This document shows, piece by piece, positions 8,774 to 17,662 of a stretch of DNA of 64,000 nucleotides; within the stretch, counting starts at the first letter, position 1; the number at the start of each line of letters is the position of its first letter. The notes beneath the pieces are model-generated. The model made no database searches. It was not told where the DNA came from and worked only from the letters and a program-made list of their open reading frames with translations. The position numbers and the translations under genes are program-made. Source of the DNA: Bombella favorum (GTDB lineage Bacteria > Pseudomonadota > Alphaproteobacteria > Acetobacterales > Acetobacteraceae); assembly GCF_014048475.1 (NCBI RefSeq), contig NZ_NWUS01000001.1:868001-932000 (forward strand). Direction: 5' to 3'.

Positions 8774-9517
8774 TCAAAGAAGTGTCCGCAGGAAACGCCG
8801 TGTTCCTGGCTCACGTGGGTTGGCGAACATCACATCAGGGTCGCCACTCTCAACAATCTGTCCAGCTTCCATGAACAGCACACGGTCTGAAGCCGCTCTT
8901 GCAAAGCGCATGTCATGCGTCACGACCAGCTGGGTCATGCCTTCACCATCCAGCGCCCGCATGACAGACAACACCTCTTCGGAGAGTTCTGGGTCCAGAG
9001 CAGATGTTGGCTCATCATACAGCATGACGGACGGTTTCATCGCCAAGGCACGGGCAATCGCCGCACGCTGCTGCTGCCCACCAGAAAGCCTATCCGGATA
9101 ACGATTCTTTACAGCGGCAAGGCCGACCTTCTCCAACAGCTCACAGGCAATATGCTCCGCCTGCGCCTCGCTCATGCGTTTAACCTGCATGGGGGCCAGC
9201 ATGACATTTTCCAGCACTGTACGATGTGGGAATAGATTGAAGGACTGAAAGACCATGCCCACATGGCTCCGCAGACGATGGGCCTGAACCTCATCCGCAC
9301 GACGCCAATGGCCCGTGCTGGACACAGTTACATCCTCCACCCGTACTTCACCGGCATCGGGACGTTCCAGAAAATTGAGACAACGTAAAAATGTTGACTT
9401 CCCGCAGCCAGACGGCCCGATGATGGAAATCAACTCCCCACGTTCCACATCCAGAGAAATCCCCCGCAGAATCTCATTTCCAGCAAAGGACTTGGCGATA
9501 CCGGTCGCCTTCAGCAC
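8774..9517 (-). CDS. Polar amino-acid ABC transporter ATP-binding protein (GlnQ type)
   Basis: A 247-residue cytoplasmic ATPase that energises the fused importer encoded just downstream. It has Walker A GPSGCGKS, the Q-loop in MVFQSFNLFPH (typical of amino-acid importers), signature LSGGQQQR, Walker B VMLYDEPTSALD and the H-loop VTHDM. The start is a GTG at 9515-9517, with no strong ribosome site seen. Together with the SBP-permease fusion it forms a complete two-gene importer. The divergent gap to the next plus-strand gene holds the promoter region, though I cannot pick convincing boxes. Confidence 0.93.
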   Translation of the reverse strand: MLKATGIAKSFAGNEILRGISLDVERGELISIIGPSGCGKSTFLRCLNFLERPDAGEVRVEDVTVSSTGHWRRADEVQAHRLRSHVGMVFQSFNLFPHRTVLENVMLAPMQVKRMSEAQAEHIACELLEKVGLAAVKNRYPDRLSGGQQQRAAIARALAMKPSVMLYDEPTSALDPELSEEVLSVMRALDGEGMTQLVVTHDMRFARAASDRVLFMEAGQIVESGDPDVMFANPREPGTRRFLRTLL

Positions 9518-9722
9518 CCAATCAGTCAGTTCCGAACACCCTCCCGCACGCTACAGCGTGGCAACCACCCTGTAGTCATTCACCATGCGCTTTCTTAACC
9601 ATAACCGCCCTTTAAGCAAAACATCCTTTTATGTATTTCTATATTTTCCTTCTGCCGGAACATAATTTTCTATCGGCCCTTCACATCCATTCGGGCCATA
9701 CGGCTCCACATGAAACATCCGC
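9518..9722. other. Divergent intergenic region, no clear element
   Basis: About 205 bases separate the importer ATPase (minus) from the ccmA-ccmB fusion (plus). The region is locally AT-rich around 9600-9660. It must hold promoters for both directions, but I see no convincing -35/-10 pair, operator repeat or small gene. Confidence 0.4.
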
Positions 9723-11063
9723 ATGGCCCCTACTCCACCTTTCACACCGCCCTCTCCGTCGTCCCTTCTCCAACTGGAACATATCCAGCTGGAACGGGCG
9801 GGCCGCTGCCTATTCTCCGACCTCTCGCTCAGTCTTTCCCCGGGTGATGCCCTCCTCCTCACCGGCTCCAACGGTGCTGGCAAATCATCCCTGCTCCGCC
9901 TAATAGCGGGGCTCTGTCGCCCAACAAAAGGCACAGTAACCCGCAGAAGCACCATCGCATGGCTGGGTTCCCATAATGCCCTGAAGCCCACTCTAACAGT
10001 TGAACAAAATCTCCGCCTCTTCATTCCCTACGATACGGAAACCATCTTTAATGTCCTGAACCGTTTGGCCTTAGCTCATCTTCTGGACTGCCCCACCCGC
10101 CTGCTTTCATTAGGGCAGAAACGCCGTGTATCGCTTGCCCGCCTGATTCTATCCAATGCCGACTTATGGCTGTTGGATGAGCCCGCCAATGCTCTGGATG
10201 CTGCCAGCCTTACCTTATTGGAGACAATACTTGCCGAGCATCGTGCCCGTGGTGGTGCTCTCGTCATAGCCTCCCACACTGCCCTTTCCCTGCCAGATAG
10301 CCACCAGCTTGCACTTGGCAAACCAGCACCTCTTACCTTCACCCTGACACCCACAACGGGCGTATCACGACCGCACCAACACTCCAGACGACAAGAGCAA
10401 ACGTATCATCCGTTTCTGTACCATCTCCGCCGGGAACTGCACCTTGCCTGCCGGAACAGTACCGAAACTCTGGCGGGGCTGCTCTTCCTCATCGTATGCA
10501 GCACAATGTTCCCTCTCGCCCTTGGCCCGTCTCCCACGTTACTTCAGCAAACTGGTGCCGCCATTTTATGGGTTTGCACCCTATTGGCCTGCCTACTCCC
10601 GCTAGAGCGGCTCTATAATGCCGATGCTGAGGATGGATCGCTGGATATACTCCAAATTACTCTGCATCCCGCCTTCATCGCTCTGGGGAAAATGCTCATA
10701 CACTGGTTGACAACCGGACTGCCCATTCTGTTGGCCACCCCTCTACTTGCTGTATTCTTCCAACTACCGGCACCAATTCTTCCAGTCCTTCTGGCCAGTC
10801 TCGCGCTGGGAAGTCTGACCCTATCTCTCATAGGGGGTATGACGGCGGCCATAACGCTAGGCGCACGCCGCAACAGCCTGCTGCTCCCCGTCCTAACATT
10901 GCCGCTGATGGTCCCCACCCTCATTTTTGGTACATTGGCCTGCGCCCCCCCAGCAGGACCAGCCAGCATGACTAATCTCAGCCTATTGGCCGCACTTTTC
11001 CTACTGGCCTTACCAAGCTGCCCCTTTATTGCCGGGATCAGCCTAGAAGAAGGGCAAGCCTAA
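9723..11063 (+). CDS. ccmA-ccmB: Fused haem exporter CcmA-CcmB for cytochrome c maturation
   Basis: CcmA (ATPase) and CcmB (membrane subunit) drive release of haem-loaded CcmE during cytochrome c maturation. Here both are in one 446-residue frame. Residues about 15-205 are CcmA: Walker A GSNGAGKSS, signature LSLGQKRRVSLARL, Walker B LWLLDEPANALD, H-loop VIASH. A linker of about 30 residues follows, and about 232-440 is a six-span CcmB (RRELHLACRNSTETLAGLLF; LERLYNADAEDGSLDILQ; hydrophobic segments after). All ATPase motifs are intact. The two are normally separate adjacent genes. No ccmC or ccmD follows; an accC-side terminator comes next. A frameshift artefact joining two genes is possible but the linker reads cleanly. 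Confidence 0.87.
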   Translation: MAPTPPFTPPSPSSLLQLEHIQLERAGRCLFSDLSLSLSPGDALLLTGSNGAGKSSLLRLIAGLCRPTKGTVTRRSTIAWLGSHNALKPTLTVEQNLRLFIPYDTETIFNVLNRLALAHLLDCPTRLLSLGQKRRVSLARLILSNADLWLLDEPANALDAASLTLLETILAEHRARGGALVIASHTALSLPDSHQLALGKPAPLTFTLTPTTGVSRPHQHSRRQEQTYHPFLYHLRRELHLACRNSTETLAGLLFLIVCSTMFPLALGPSPTLLQQTGAAILWVCTLLACLLPLERLYNADAEDGSLDILQITLHPAFIALGKMLIHWLTTGLPILLATPLLAVFFQLPAPILPVLLASLALGSLTLSLIGGMTAAITLGARRNSLLLPVLTLPLMVPTLIFGTLACAPPAGPASMTNLSLLAALFLLALPSCPFIAGISLEEGQA

Positions 11064-11109
11064 TCACACCACATCAAGCGTCGTGTACTGATGCTATTCT
11101 TGGGGGAAT

Positions 11110-11148
11110 AAAAAGGGCCGCTTCCAGCAAGCAGAAGCGGCTCTTTTT
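11110..11148. terminator. Bidirectional intrinsic terminator between ccmAB and accC
   Basis: AAAAAGGGCCGCTTC (11110-11124) pairs with GAAGCGGCTCTTTTT (11134-11148) with one G-T pair and a 9-base loop. A/T runs at both ends suit termination of the converging ccmAB and aroQ-accB-accC transcripts. Confidence 0.9.
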
Positions 11149-11171
11149 ATAAGATATAACCCTCAACCTCT

Positions 11172-12527
11172 TCAGGCTTTATCAGCCTGCAACTTGGCTA
11201 CGAAATTCTCCAGCCAATGAATGGTGTATTCACCCTTCTGGAACTCTGGATCTGCCAAAATCTTTTGGTGCAGAGGAATAACCGTTTTCACGCCCTCTAC
11301 CACACATTCTGTCAAAGCACGCTGCATACGGGTAATAGCCAGTGCCCGTGTAGGCGCATGGACAATGAGCTTGGCAATCATGCTGTCGTAATAGGGAGGA
11401 ACCTTATAGCCAGCAAACAAGGCACTATCCATACGAACACCCAAACCGCCAGGCGCATGAAACACCTTAATCTGACCGGGGTTAGGAGCAAACGTCTCTG
11501 GGTCCTCAGCATTAATGCGGCACTCGATAGCATGACCGGACATCACAATATCTTCCTGCCGGTAGCTCAGTTTTTCACCAGCGGCCACAAGGATCTGCTC
11601 CCGGACGAGGTCCACATCGCAGACCATTTCCGTCACCGGATGTTCCACCTGTAAGCGGGTATTCATCTCGATAAAGCAGAACTGCCCGTCCTGATACAGG
11701 AACTCGAGCGTACCAGCGTTGCGATACCCCATGCGTGAGAGGGCATCCGTCACCGTCTTGCCGATCTCATTCCGCTGCTCTGGCGTAATGACGGGAGACC
11801 CGGCCTCTTCCAGCAATTTTTGATGACGACGCTGGAGAGAGCAGTCACGCTCCCCAAAATGCACGACATTGCCATGCGTATCGCCCATAATCTGGAGCTC
11901 GATATGACGGGGCTTATCGAGATATTTCTCCAGATAGACCTCATCATTGCCAAAAGCGGCACGGGCTTCTGTCCGGGCCACGCTCCAAGCCTCTTCCAGC
12001 TCGTCAGCGGTCTGGGCCACTTTCATGCCACGACCACCGCCACCAGCAGCCGCCTTGATGAGTACGGGGTACCCCACCTTCGCTGCGACTTCACAAGCTT
12101 CATCAAGACTCCGCAGAGCACCGTCAGAGCCAGGCACCAGTGGAACGCCAAGGGCCTCCATGGTGGTTTTGGCGGTGATCTTGTCACCCATCATGCGGAT
12201 GTGCTCGGCTGTCGGGCCGATGAAGGCAATGCCGTGCTCTTCCACCGTCTCGGCAAATTCTGCATTTTCCGAGAGGAATCCATAACCGGGATGGATAGCT
12301 TCCGCCCCGGTTATGGTTGCAGCAGACAGAATAGCCGCAACATTCAGATAGGAATCACGAGAGCTAGGCGGCCCGATACATACGGCTTCATCCGCCAGAC
12401 GCACATGCATGGCGTCGGCATCCGCCGTAGAATGGACGGCCACCGTCTTGATGCCCATCTCACGGCAGGCACGCAGCACCCGTAGGGCGATTTCGCCACG
12501 GTTGGCTATCAGGATTTTGGAAAACAT
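11172..12527 (-). CDS. accC: Acetyl-CoA carboxylase, biotin carboxylase subunit
   Basis: AccC uses ATP and bicarbonate to carboxylate the biotin of AccB, the first half-reaction of malonyl-CoA synthesis for fatty acids. The 451-residue protein begins [20 protein letters not shown] and has the ATP-grasp features: the glycine-rich loop [30 protein letters not shown], and [16 protein letters not shown] with the catalytic Glu and Arg residues. Length matches the family. The ATG at 12525-12527 shares one base with the accB stop (TAATG), so the two are translationally coupled. The frame is open upstream, but that extension is accB sequence in another frame. Third gene of the aroQ-accB-accC operon. 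Confidence 0.98.
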   Translation of the reverse strand: MFSKILIANRGEIALRVLRACREMGIKTVAVHSTADADAMHVRLADEAVCIGPPSSRDSYLNVAAILSAATITGAEAIHPGYGFLSENAEFAETVEEHGIAFIGPTAEHIRMMGDKITAKTTMEALGVPLVPGSDGALRSLDEACEVAAKVGYPVLIKAAAGGGGRGMKVAQTADELEEAWSVARTEARAAFGNDEVYLEKYLDKPRHIELQIMGDTHGNVVHFGERDCSLQRRHQKLLEEAGSPVITPEQRNEIGKTVTDALSRMGYRNAGTLEFLYQDGQFCFIEMNTRLQVEHPVTEMVCDVDLVREQILVAAGEKLSYRQEDIVMSGHAIECRINAEDPETFAPNPGQIKVFHAPGGLGVRMDSALFAGYKVPPYYDSMIAKLIVHAPTRALAITRMQRALTECVVEGVKTVIPLHQKILADPEFQKGEYTIHWLENFVAKLQADKA

Positions 12528-12982
12528 TACTCGATGATCGCCAATACTGCCCCAAACTCGACCGGGTCGCCTGAGGCCACGCAATAACGCACCAGCTTGC
12601 CTGCACGAGGTGCCTTGATCTGGTTAAAGGTCTTCATGGCCTCAATGAGCATAATAGTCTGCCCTGCAGCCACCTGTCCCCCTTCCTGCACGAAAGGCGG
12701 GGAGGACGGGTCCGGCGTCAGATAAGCCACGCCCACCATCGGGCTAGGAACAGCACCGGGATGAGAGGAGAGGTCTGCCGGGGCCACGGCTTCATCCGCT
12801 ACCGGAGCAGGAGCCGCAGCCGGAGCAGAAGCTACGGGCGCAGCCGCAGCCTGTACGGTTACATTACGGGCAACACGAAGACGGCTGTCGCCTTCGGAAA
12901 CTTCAATTTCGGTCAGGCCTGTATCCGTCAGGATATCGGCCAGTGCCCGAATGGCCTCCTTGTCCACGAGCATACGGCTCAT
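12527..12982 (-). CDS. accB: Acetyl-CoA carboxylase biotin carboxyl carrier protein
   Basis: AccB carries the biotin that shuttles CO2 between AccC and the carboxyltransferase. The 151-residue protein has an N-terminal helix segment ([20 protein letters not shown]), an Ala/Pro-rich flexible linker (about 45-75) and a C-terminal biotinyl domain (about 80-151). The biotinylation motif reads EAMKT with Lys as the modified residue; the following residue is Thr where Met or Val/Leu is more common. The linker and domain lengths are normal. The ATG at 12980-12982 overlaps the aroQ stop. Confidence 0.97.
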   Translation of the reverse strand: MSRMLVDKEAIRALADILTDTGLTEIEVSEGDSRLRVARNVTVQAAAAPVASAPAAAPAPVADEAVAPADLSSHPGAVPSPMVGVAYLTPDPSSPPFVQEGGQVAAGQTIMLIEAMKTFNQIKAPRAGKLVRYCVASGDPVEFGAVLAIIE

Positions 12983-13458
12983 CCTTCATCCTCAATCATA
13001 TCTGCCACCGCCTGAAGGGCATGGGCATAACCGCGTATCCCCAAACCACAGATCACCCCACGGGCTGCCTGTGAAACATACGTATGATGACGAAATGCTT
13101 CCCGGCGATGAATGTTAGACATATGCACCTCAATCACCGGCAGCTCAACAGCCAGCAGCGCATCAAGCAGAGCAATTGATGTGTGCCCATAAGCCGCAGG
13201 GTTGATGACGATACCGCTTGCACGGCCCCGACACTCCTGCACCCACGACACAAGCTCCCCCTCGCCATTGGTCTGGCGGAAATCAATCGTCACATCGAGC
13301 CGCTCCGCAGCTTGAAGGCACAGCTGCTCCACATCATCCAGTGTCGCTTCGCCGTAGATATCAGGCTGCCGCAGCCCCAGCATATTCAGGTTCGGTCCGT
13401 TCAGGACAACAATAAGAGGTCGCTTCATCCGGACGGCTGATAGCATCTTCATCTTCAT
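12979..13458 (-). CDS. aroQ: Type II 3-dehydroquinate dehydratase
   Basis: AroQ dehydrates 3-dehydroquinate to 3-dehydroshikimate in the shikimate pathway. Family motifs are all visible: VLNGPNLNMLGLRQPDIYG near the N-terminus (with the catalytic Tyr), FRQTNGEGELVSWVQ, INPAAYGHTSIALLDAL and PVIEVHMSNIHRREAFR (with the catalytic His). Length is about 150 after the start. Starts at 13458 or at the in-frame ATG 13428 (MKRPLIVVLNG) are both possible; neither has a clear ribosome site, and the second gives a more usual N-terminus. It leads the operon with accB and accC, an arrangement common in alphaproteobacteria. Confidence 0.96.
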   Translation of the reverse strand: MKMKMLSAVRMKRPLIVVLNGPNLNMLGLRQPDIYGEATLDDVEQLCLQAAERLDVTIDFRQTNGEGELVSWVQECRGRASGIVINPAAYGHTSIALLDALLAVELPVIEVHMSNIHRREAFRHHTYVSQAARGVICGLGIRGYAHALQAVADMIEDEG

Positions 13459-13605
13459 CAGGTAAAGTCACTTCTTGTACAGTCGGATGCTGCAATCATC
13501 GTCCATTATCCAATGCTTTACCATCAGCTTAGAGCCTTATGGTAGCCCATCTATCCAAGTTGTGACACACTTACCGGAATCATTAACACTACTGCCGTGG
13601 GTAAC

Positions 13606-14205
13606 ATGAAGGTATATCCTCCTTTCTCTGCTTCCATGGACTCTGTTTCTACCCCCCGGAGAAACGGACCTCCCCCTGCCGCAGTCCCTTTTTTGAAACA
13701 TCTATCTGCCCTTGTTCTGCTAACTATTTTTATGGGCTTCCTACCGGCGGGGGCCTCAACCATCCCTCGTAAAGAATCAGTGGTACATAATGCAGACGCC
13801 GCCCCACAGCCCGTTACCGAGAGCGGGCTAGCCAGCTGGTATGGGGGTAAAAAACTGGCCGGGAAACGGACTGCCAGCGGTGAGCGTTTCAAGCCCAATG
13901 CGCTAACAGCGGCTCATCCATCGCTGCCCATGGGAACAAAACTTCTGATTCATTCCCCCCTCACGGGCCGTTCCGTCATTGTGCGCGTCAATGACCGTGG
14001 CCCCGTTGATAACGACAGGATTCTCGATCTCTCAGAGGGAGCGGCAGTCAGCCTCGGAATCAGAAATCATGGTGTCAGCCACATTACCGTAACAGTACTG
14101 CCCCGCCATCATTCCCGCTTCCGCCACCCTACCAATATGCACGACATTCTCCAGGACGAAGCACGTCGGGCCGAGAGGGTGGCGCAGGATAGCCCACTCA
14201 GATGA
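13606..14205 (+). CDS. rlpA: RlpA-like septal/cell-wall protein with double-psi beta-barrel
   Basis: RlpA-family proteins act on the cell wall, as lytic transglycosylases on denuded peptidoglycan in some species. The product has an N-terminal hydrophobic signal or anchor (about 30-50, SALVLLTIFMGFLPAGA) and then the RlpA barrel: LASWYGGKKLAGKRTASGE, LTAAHPSLPMGTKL and VRVNDRGPVDNDRILDLS, the last carrying the conserved Asp and Arg/Gly. There is no lipobox Cys after the signal, and no C-terminal SPOR domain, so this is the short, soluble or signal-anchored form. The start is uncertain: GTG 13597, ATG 13606 or ATG 13636 are all in frame, with no good ribosome site at any. Confidence 0.88.
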   Translation: MKVYPPFSASMDSVSTPRRNGPPPAAVPFLKHLSALVLLTIFMGFLPAGASTIPRKESVVHNADAAPQPVTESGLASWYGGKKLAGKRTASGERFKPNALTAAHPSLPMGTKLLIHSPLTGRSVIVRVNDRGPVDNDRILDLSEGAAVSLGIRNHGVSHITVTVLPRHHSRFRHPTNMHDILQDEARRAERVAQDSPLR

Positions 14206-14221
14206 CGGCCCTATTCTTTCT

Positions 14222-15226
14222 TCAATGATCCGTTCCCTTAACGGGAACACCCATTTCCTTACGGACTGTCCGCCGGTAGCCCCGCTCTTCCAGTTCGGCA
14301 TTCAATACGGCACCGAACAACACCACATAAGCACTGACGAACAGCCACATCATAACGGCAGCCACAGCCCCTAGCGGGCCATAAGTGGTGCCGTAACTGG
14401 CGAAGTGCGACACATACCATGAAAAGCCGATGGAAACGCCCACCCAAAGCAGGGTCGCCAAGAAAGCACCGGGCAGTATCCAACGCCATGATGTCATGCG
14501 GTCCCGGCATGGTGCGATACGGTACAGCACGATCAAGGCCATGAAGACAAAAAAGAGCATGATGGCCGGAGCCAACCAGCGCACAAGCACCGGCGTGCCT
14601 TGTTCCACCAAAAAATGCAGCGATGGGGGGAAACTATCCATCGTCACACCCACGTAACCTAGATAACGCGGCAGGTAATCCACAATAGCGGGAGCTGCCA
14701 CCATCAACGCCAATGTAAGGCAGGCACCAATCACGGCCATAAGGGTCGTCCCAAAGGCCAGAGCCTGAAAGTGCAGAAACCCACGGGTTTCTTTGGCGTG
14801 ATACACGATATTCAGAGCGGACAAGATAGATTTACTACTTGCCGTCACTGACCAAAGTGCCACGAGCAAAGAAAAAACCAGCCCCAATGTCAGAGAGGAC
14901 TGCGGCTGGGTAACCAGAGCATGTACCCTGTCAAATATCAGGTCGTAAGCGGCAGGCGGAAGAATGTGCTTGATAACACTCAGCTGCTCTTCAGCCGTCT
15001 GCACGTCAAAGGCGAGCCCGTAGACGGAGATCAAGGCTGTTAAAGCGGGGAACAGAGAGAGCGTCGCAAAGAAGGCGCACCCTGCCGCACTGAGAGACGT
15101 CTGACTGTCCCCGCTATTACTGATGACCTGCCGGAATGTGGCTATCAGGCCTTTGGGTGGTGGTGGAGGCTCCAATGGCATCGCTGTCTTGTCGGGCACG
15201 GGGTGCGCTTTTCCTCTCCCTATCAT
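14222..15226 (-). CDS. YihY/BrkB family inner membrane protein
   Basis: A 334-residue integral membrane protein of the YihY/virulence factor BrkB (formerly ribonuclease BN-like) family, whose function is not established. After a proline-rich cytoplasmic start come the conserved LSAAGCAFFATLSLFPALTALI segment, further spans at about 120-140, 165-190, 225-255 and 270-320, and the WRWILPGAFLATLLWVGVSIGFSWYV region typical of the family. The gene converges on the rlpA gene 16 bases away and lies 28 bases from the hydroxylase gene start-side neighbour on the same strand, so the two may be co-transcribed. Confidence 0.88.
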   Translation of the reverse strand: MIGRGKAHPVPDKTAMPLEPPPPPKGLIATFRQVISNSGDSQTSLSAAGCAFFATLSLFPALTALISVYGLAFDVQTAEEQLSVIKHILPPAAYDLIFDRVHALVTQPQSSLTLGLVFSLLVALWSVTASSKSILSALNIVYHAKETRGFLHFQALAFGTTLMAVIGACLTLALMVAAPAIVDYLPRYLGYVGVTMDSFPPSLHFLVEQGTPVLVRWLAPAIMLFFVFMALIVLYRIAPCRDRMTSWRWILPGAFLATLLWVGVSIGFSWYVSHFASYGTTYGPLGAVAAVMMWLFVSAYVVLFGAVLNAELEERGYRRTVRKEMGVPVKGTDH

Positions 15227-15254
15227 GCCGTGACATCAGGCCACGGCTCCATCA

Positions 15255-16010
15255 TCACACTTTTTCCAGTTCAGCCTGAATACGGTTCCAACGTTCAATA
15301 TTGTTCTGGGCATCCTTGACGAAAGCGGATTTCTTCACCCCACCAAGGAAGAGACGCTGCATCAACCGCCCCAGGCCACGAGTAGGTCGCTCAAACTGAA
15401 TGAACAGTATGCCACGCACCTCATCGGTGTTATTCTGCACCGTGTGTTGGTAGGTATCATCAAAGACGAACATCCTGCCATCATCCCAGTGTAGCGTATG
15501 ATCTGCGACCTGGATCCAGCAATTATCACGATCTCGTGGAACCCCCAAGCCCAGATGTGCGTTCAGCATCCCTTTGGTAACCCCTTTATGAGGTGGAATC
15601 TCCCCACCGGGTTCCAGAACAGAAAAGAGAGCAGAACACAGGCCAGGAATACCGGCAACAAGCTGTGCCGTAACGGGGGCTCTGGCACAATTCTCTGGCA
15701 CGGGAATGCCGTAACCATATAGGAAAAATGACTTCCAGCGGCTATCAGGCGCAATGCGCTTATGGTCTGGCGAGAGGTCTCGCAAAGGCGGAATGGCATT
15801 GCGCTCCGCTATAATGGCCCGAAACTCCTCTTGCATCAGCGGGGCGGCTTTCTCCAACGCTGCGACCCAAGGGAACAGGCTATTATCCAACAAAGGTATA
15901 TTGGGAACCAGTGACCCTTTGGCGATCAGTCCGTTGAACCAAGGCCGCAATGCCTTGCCAACCCGTACAAAAAGGGGCCGTTTCGTCCTACCCTGATAAC
16001 CTGCCTTCAT
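15255..16010 (-). CDS. Aspartyl/asparaginyl beta-hydroxylase family protein (LpxO-like)
   Basis: A 251-residue 2-oxoglutarate- and Fe(II)-dependent dioxygenase of the aspartyl beta-hydroxylase family. The core shows the expected metal and cosubstrate motifs: PPHKGVTKGMLNAHLGLG (first His), DGRMFVFDDTYQHTVQNNT (second His) and the following Arg in EVRGILFIQFERP. Bacterial members include LpxO, which 2-hydroxylates lipid A acyl chains; a membrane-proximal hydrophobic N-terminus (FNGLIAKGSLVPNIPLL) fits that role, but the substrate cannot be proven from sequence. The ATG at 16010 is preceded by GGAGGATACA, a good ribosome site. Confidence 0.87.
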   Translation of the reverse strand: MKAGYQGRTKRPLFVRVGKALRPWFNGLIAKGSLVPNIPLLDNSLFPWVAALEKAAPLMQEEFRAIIAERNAIPPLRDLSPDHKRIAPDSRWKSFFLYGYGIPVPENCARAPVTAQLVAGIPGLCSALFSVLEPGGEIPPHKGVTKGMLNAHLGLGVPRDRDNCWIQVADHTLHWDDGRMFVFDDTYQHTVQNNTDEVRGILFIQFERPTRGLGRLMQRLFLGGVKKSAFVKDAQNNIERWNRIQAELEKV

Positions 16011-16357
16011 TGTATCCTCCAGCTACAAAAAACACATCAAGTCAGTTTGTGCAGACCTAATTCTGTTACCAGAACGCCTATATGGAGGAGAAGTAGGGAC
16101 ATCGATATGCCCGCTACCGGCCCAACGAAAAGGAGAAAACAAGAAAAAACGGAAGGGAGCACCTCCTACACACGCCTTGCGAAGACCTGAACAAATATCA
16201 CTTTTTCGTTATGATCAGTCATGCGCTGGCGCCCTTGTTCCAGTTTCCCCTTGCATTGAAAAAAAATCTGGGCATTGTCACGCACTCCACGCAGCAACGC
16301 ACGTGCCACTGGCCCTCATGCGGTTACGCAACGACGTCAAGCGCTCTGGCCCCGTAC
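16011..16357. other. Long intergenic region between hydroxylase and decarboxylase genes
   Basis: This part of the 448-base divergent gap holds the promoters of the hydroxylase (minus) and the decarboxylase leader (plus). It is AT-rich up to about 16150. A short open frame at 16177-16425 lacks a ribosome site and overlaps the structured leader, so I do not call it a gene, though a leader peptide cannot be ruled out. Confidence 0.45.
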
Positions 16358-16458
16358 CCCCTTGCCCGCAAGGGGCAGGCGGGATCTCGCCGGTCCGTTC
16401 GACCGTTTCGCAACATCTCCCCTAACTCTTGGGGAGACTTTTAGGGGACGTGAGTATC
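16358..16458 (+). promoter_or_regulatory. Structured 5' leader of ornithine decarboxylase with alternative pairing over the ribosome site
   Basis: Three hairpins precede the gene: CCCCTTG/CAAGGGG (16358-16375), CGGTC/GACCG (16391-16405) and TCTCCCC/GGGGAGA (16416-16437). The segment TCCCCTAA at 16418-16425 is also an exact complement of TTAGGGGA at 16441-16448, which contains the likely ribosome site. The third hairpin and the ribosome-site helix therefore exclude each other. Alphaproteobacterial ornithine decarboxylase genes are known to carry a conserved leader called the speF motif; this may be a member, but I cannot match the consensus from memory. Confidence 0.65.
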
Positions 16459-17598
16459 ATGACTCCCAAAATCGCCCGTTTTCTTACCGAACAGAAACCC
16501 GCTACACCCTGCCTTGTCGTAGACCTAGACTGCGTGCGCGGGCAGTATCGTGCCCTGCATGATGCCCTTCCTTCTTCCCGGATCCATTACGCTGTTAAAG
16601 CCAATCCAGCCCCGGCTATCCTGAAGGAACTGCACAACCTCGGTTCATTCTTCGACATTGCTTCCCCCGGCGAGATCGACATCTGCATGAAGGCAGGCAT
16701 CCCGGCGCAGAAGCTCTCTTTCGGCCATACCGTCAAAACAGCACGCTCTATTGCCTATGCCTATCAGAAGGGCCTGACGCTCTACGCCTTCGACTGCCTG
16801 GAAGAGCTAAAAAAACTCGCCGAACATGCCCCCGGCTGTGAAGTCTTCTGCCGCCTCGGTGTTCTCAATACCGGTGCGCAGTGGCCCCTTTCCCGCAAAT
16901 TCGGCACCACCCCGGAAAGTGCCTTCACCCTGCTTCAGCAAGCACGTGATCTAGGCCTAAAACCGGCTGGACTTTCCTTCCATGTTGGCAGCCAGCAAAC
17001 CAGCACAGAAGCCTATGGCGATGCCATCGCTCAAGCTGCCGGAATATACCACCGCCTGCGCCAGCAGGACATCACGCTGGACTTCATCAATATGGGCGGG
17101 GGCTTTCCAACCTATTACAACAGCCCCATCCCCAGTATCGACCAGTTCGGCAAAGCCATCGCAACCGCCATGACAACCCACTTCCCAGAGGGGGCACCCC
17201 GCATCTTACTGGAACCGGGCCGTTATATGGTTGGCAGCGCAGGCGTTGTGCATACTGAGGTCGTACTGTCCAGCAAACGGGGCGGCGGGGACAATGACCC
17301 CCGCTGGGTGTATCTGGATATCGGACGGTTCGGCGGGCTGGCAGAAACGGAAGGTGAATCCATCCGCTACACCTTCCAGACTCCCCATGATGAAAACACG
17401 GCAAACCGCTCCCCCTGCATCCTTGCCGGGCCGACGTGCGACAGCATGGATGTACTGTACGAGAAAAACCCCATCCCCCTGCCGGAAGAGCTGAAAGCTG
17501 GGGACAGGATCAATATCCTTGCTACTGGAGCCTATGTCTCCACATACTGCTCAACTGGGTTCAACGGTTTTCCACCGCTGGATGAGCATTACATCTAA
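16459..17598 (+). CDS. Ornithine decarboxylase, type III fold (PLP-dependent)
   Basis: This enzyme decarboxylates ornithine to putrescine (some family members prefer lysine or act on both). The 379-residue product has the alanine-racemase-like PLP barrel and a C-terminal beta domain: PLP-binding lysine in HYAVKANPAPAIL, FDIASPGEIDICMKAG, the HVGSQ substrate loop, the phosphate-binding NMGGGFPTYY, EPGRYMVGSAG, and the catalytic Cys/Asp motif GPTCDSMDVLYE near the C-terminus. Diaminopimelate decarboxylases differ in this last motif. The ATG at 16459 lies 11 bases after AGGGG; GTG 16450 is an alternative. Expression is probably controlled by the structured leader immediately upstream. Confidence 0.92.
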   Translation: MTPKIARFLTEQKPATPCLVVDLDCVRGQYRALHDALPSSRIHYAVKANPAPAILKELHNLGSFFDIASPGEIDICMKAGIPAQKLSFGHTVKTARSIAYAYQKGLTLYAFDCLEELKKLAEHAPGCEVFCRLGVLNTGAQWPLSRKFGTTPESAFTLLQQARDLGLKPAGLSFHVGSQQTSTEAYGDAIAQAAGIYHRLRQQDITLDFINMGGGFPTYYNSPIPSIDQFGKAIATAMTTHFPEGAPRILLEPGRYMVGSAGVVHTEVVLSSKRGGGDNDPRWVYLDIGRFGGLAETEGESIRYTFQTPHDENTANRSPCILAGPTCDSMDVLYEKNPIPLPEELKAGDRINILATGAYVSTYCSTGFNGFPPLDEHYI

Positions 17599-17609
17599 AC
17601 AGCCCAACC

Positions 17610-17640
17610 AGTACCGGATGATCCCACCTCATCCGGTACT
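17610..17640. terminator. Hairpin between convergent decarboxylase and ABC exporter genes
   Basis: AGTACCGGATGA (17610-17621) pairs perfectly with TCATCCGGTACT (17629-17640) across a 7-base loop. No T-run follows on either strand, so it may act as a transcript-end stabiliser or a weak bidirectional terminator. Confidence 0.7.
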
Positions 17641-17662
17641 GATACCGTGTACGGCTGATAGT

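Noticed and set aside
11820-12485. 221-codon frame opposite accC
   Set aside because: Shadow of the biotin carboxylase gene, no recognisable domain.
16177-16425. 82-codon frame upstream of the decarboxylase
   Set aside because: No ribosome site, overlaps the structured leader; codons follow the hairpins. A leader peptide remains possible but unsupported.
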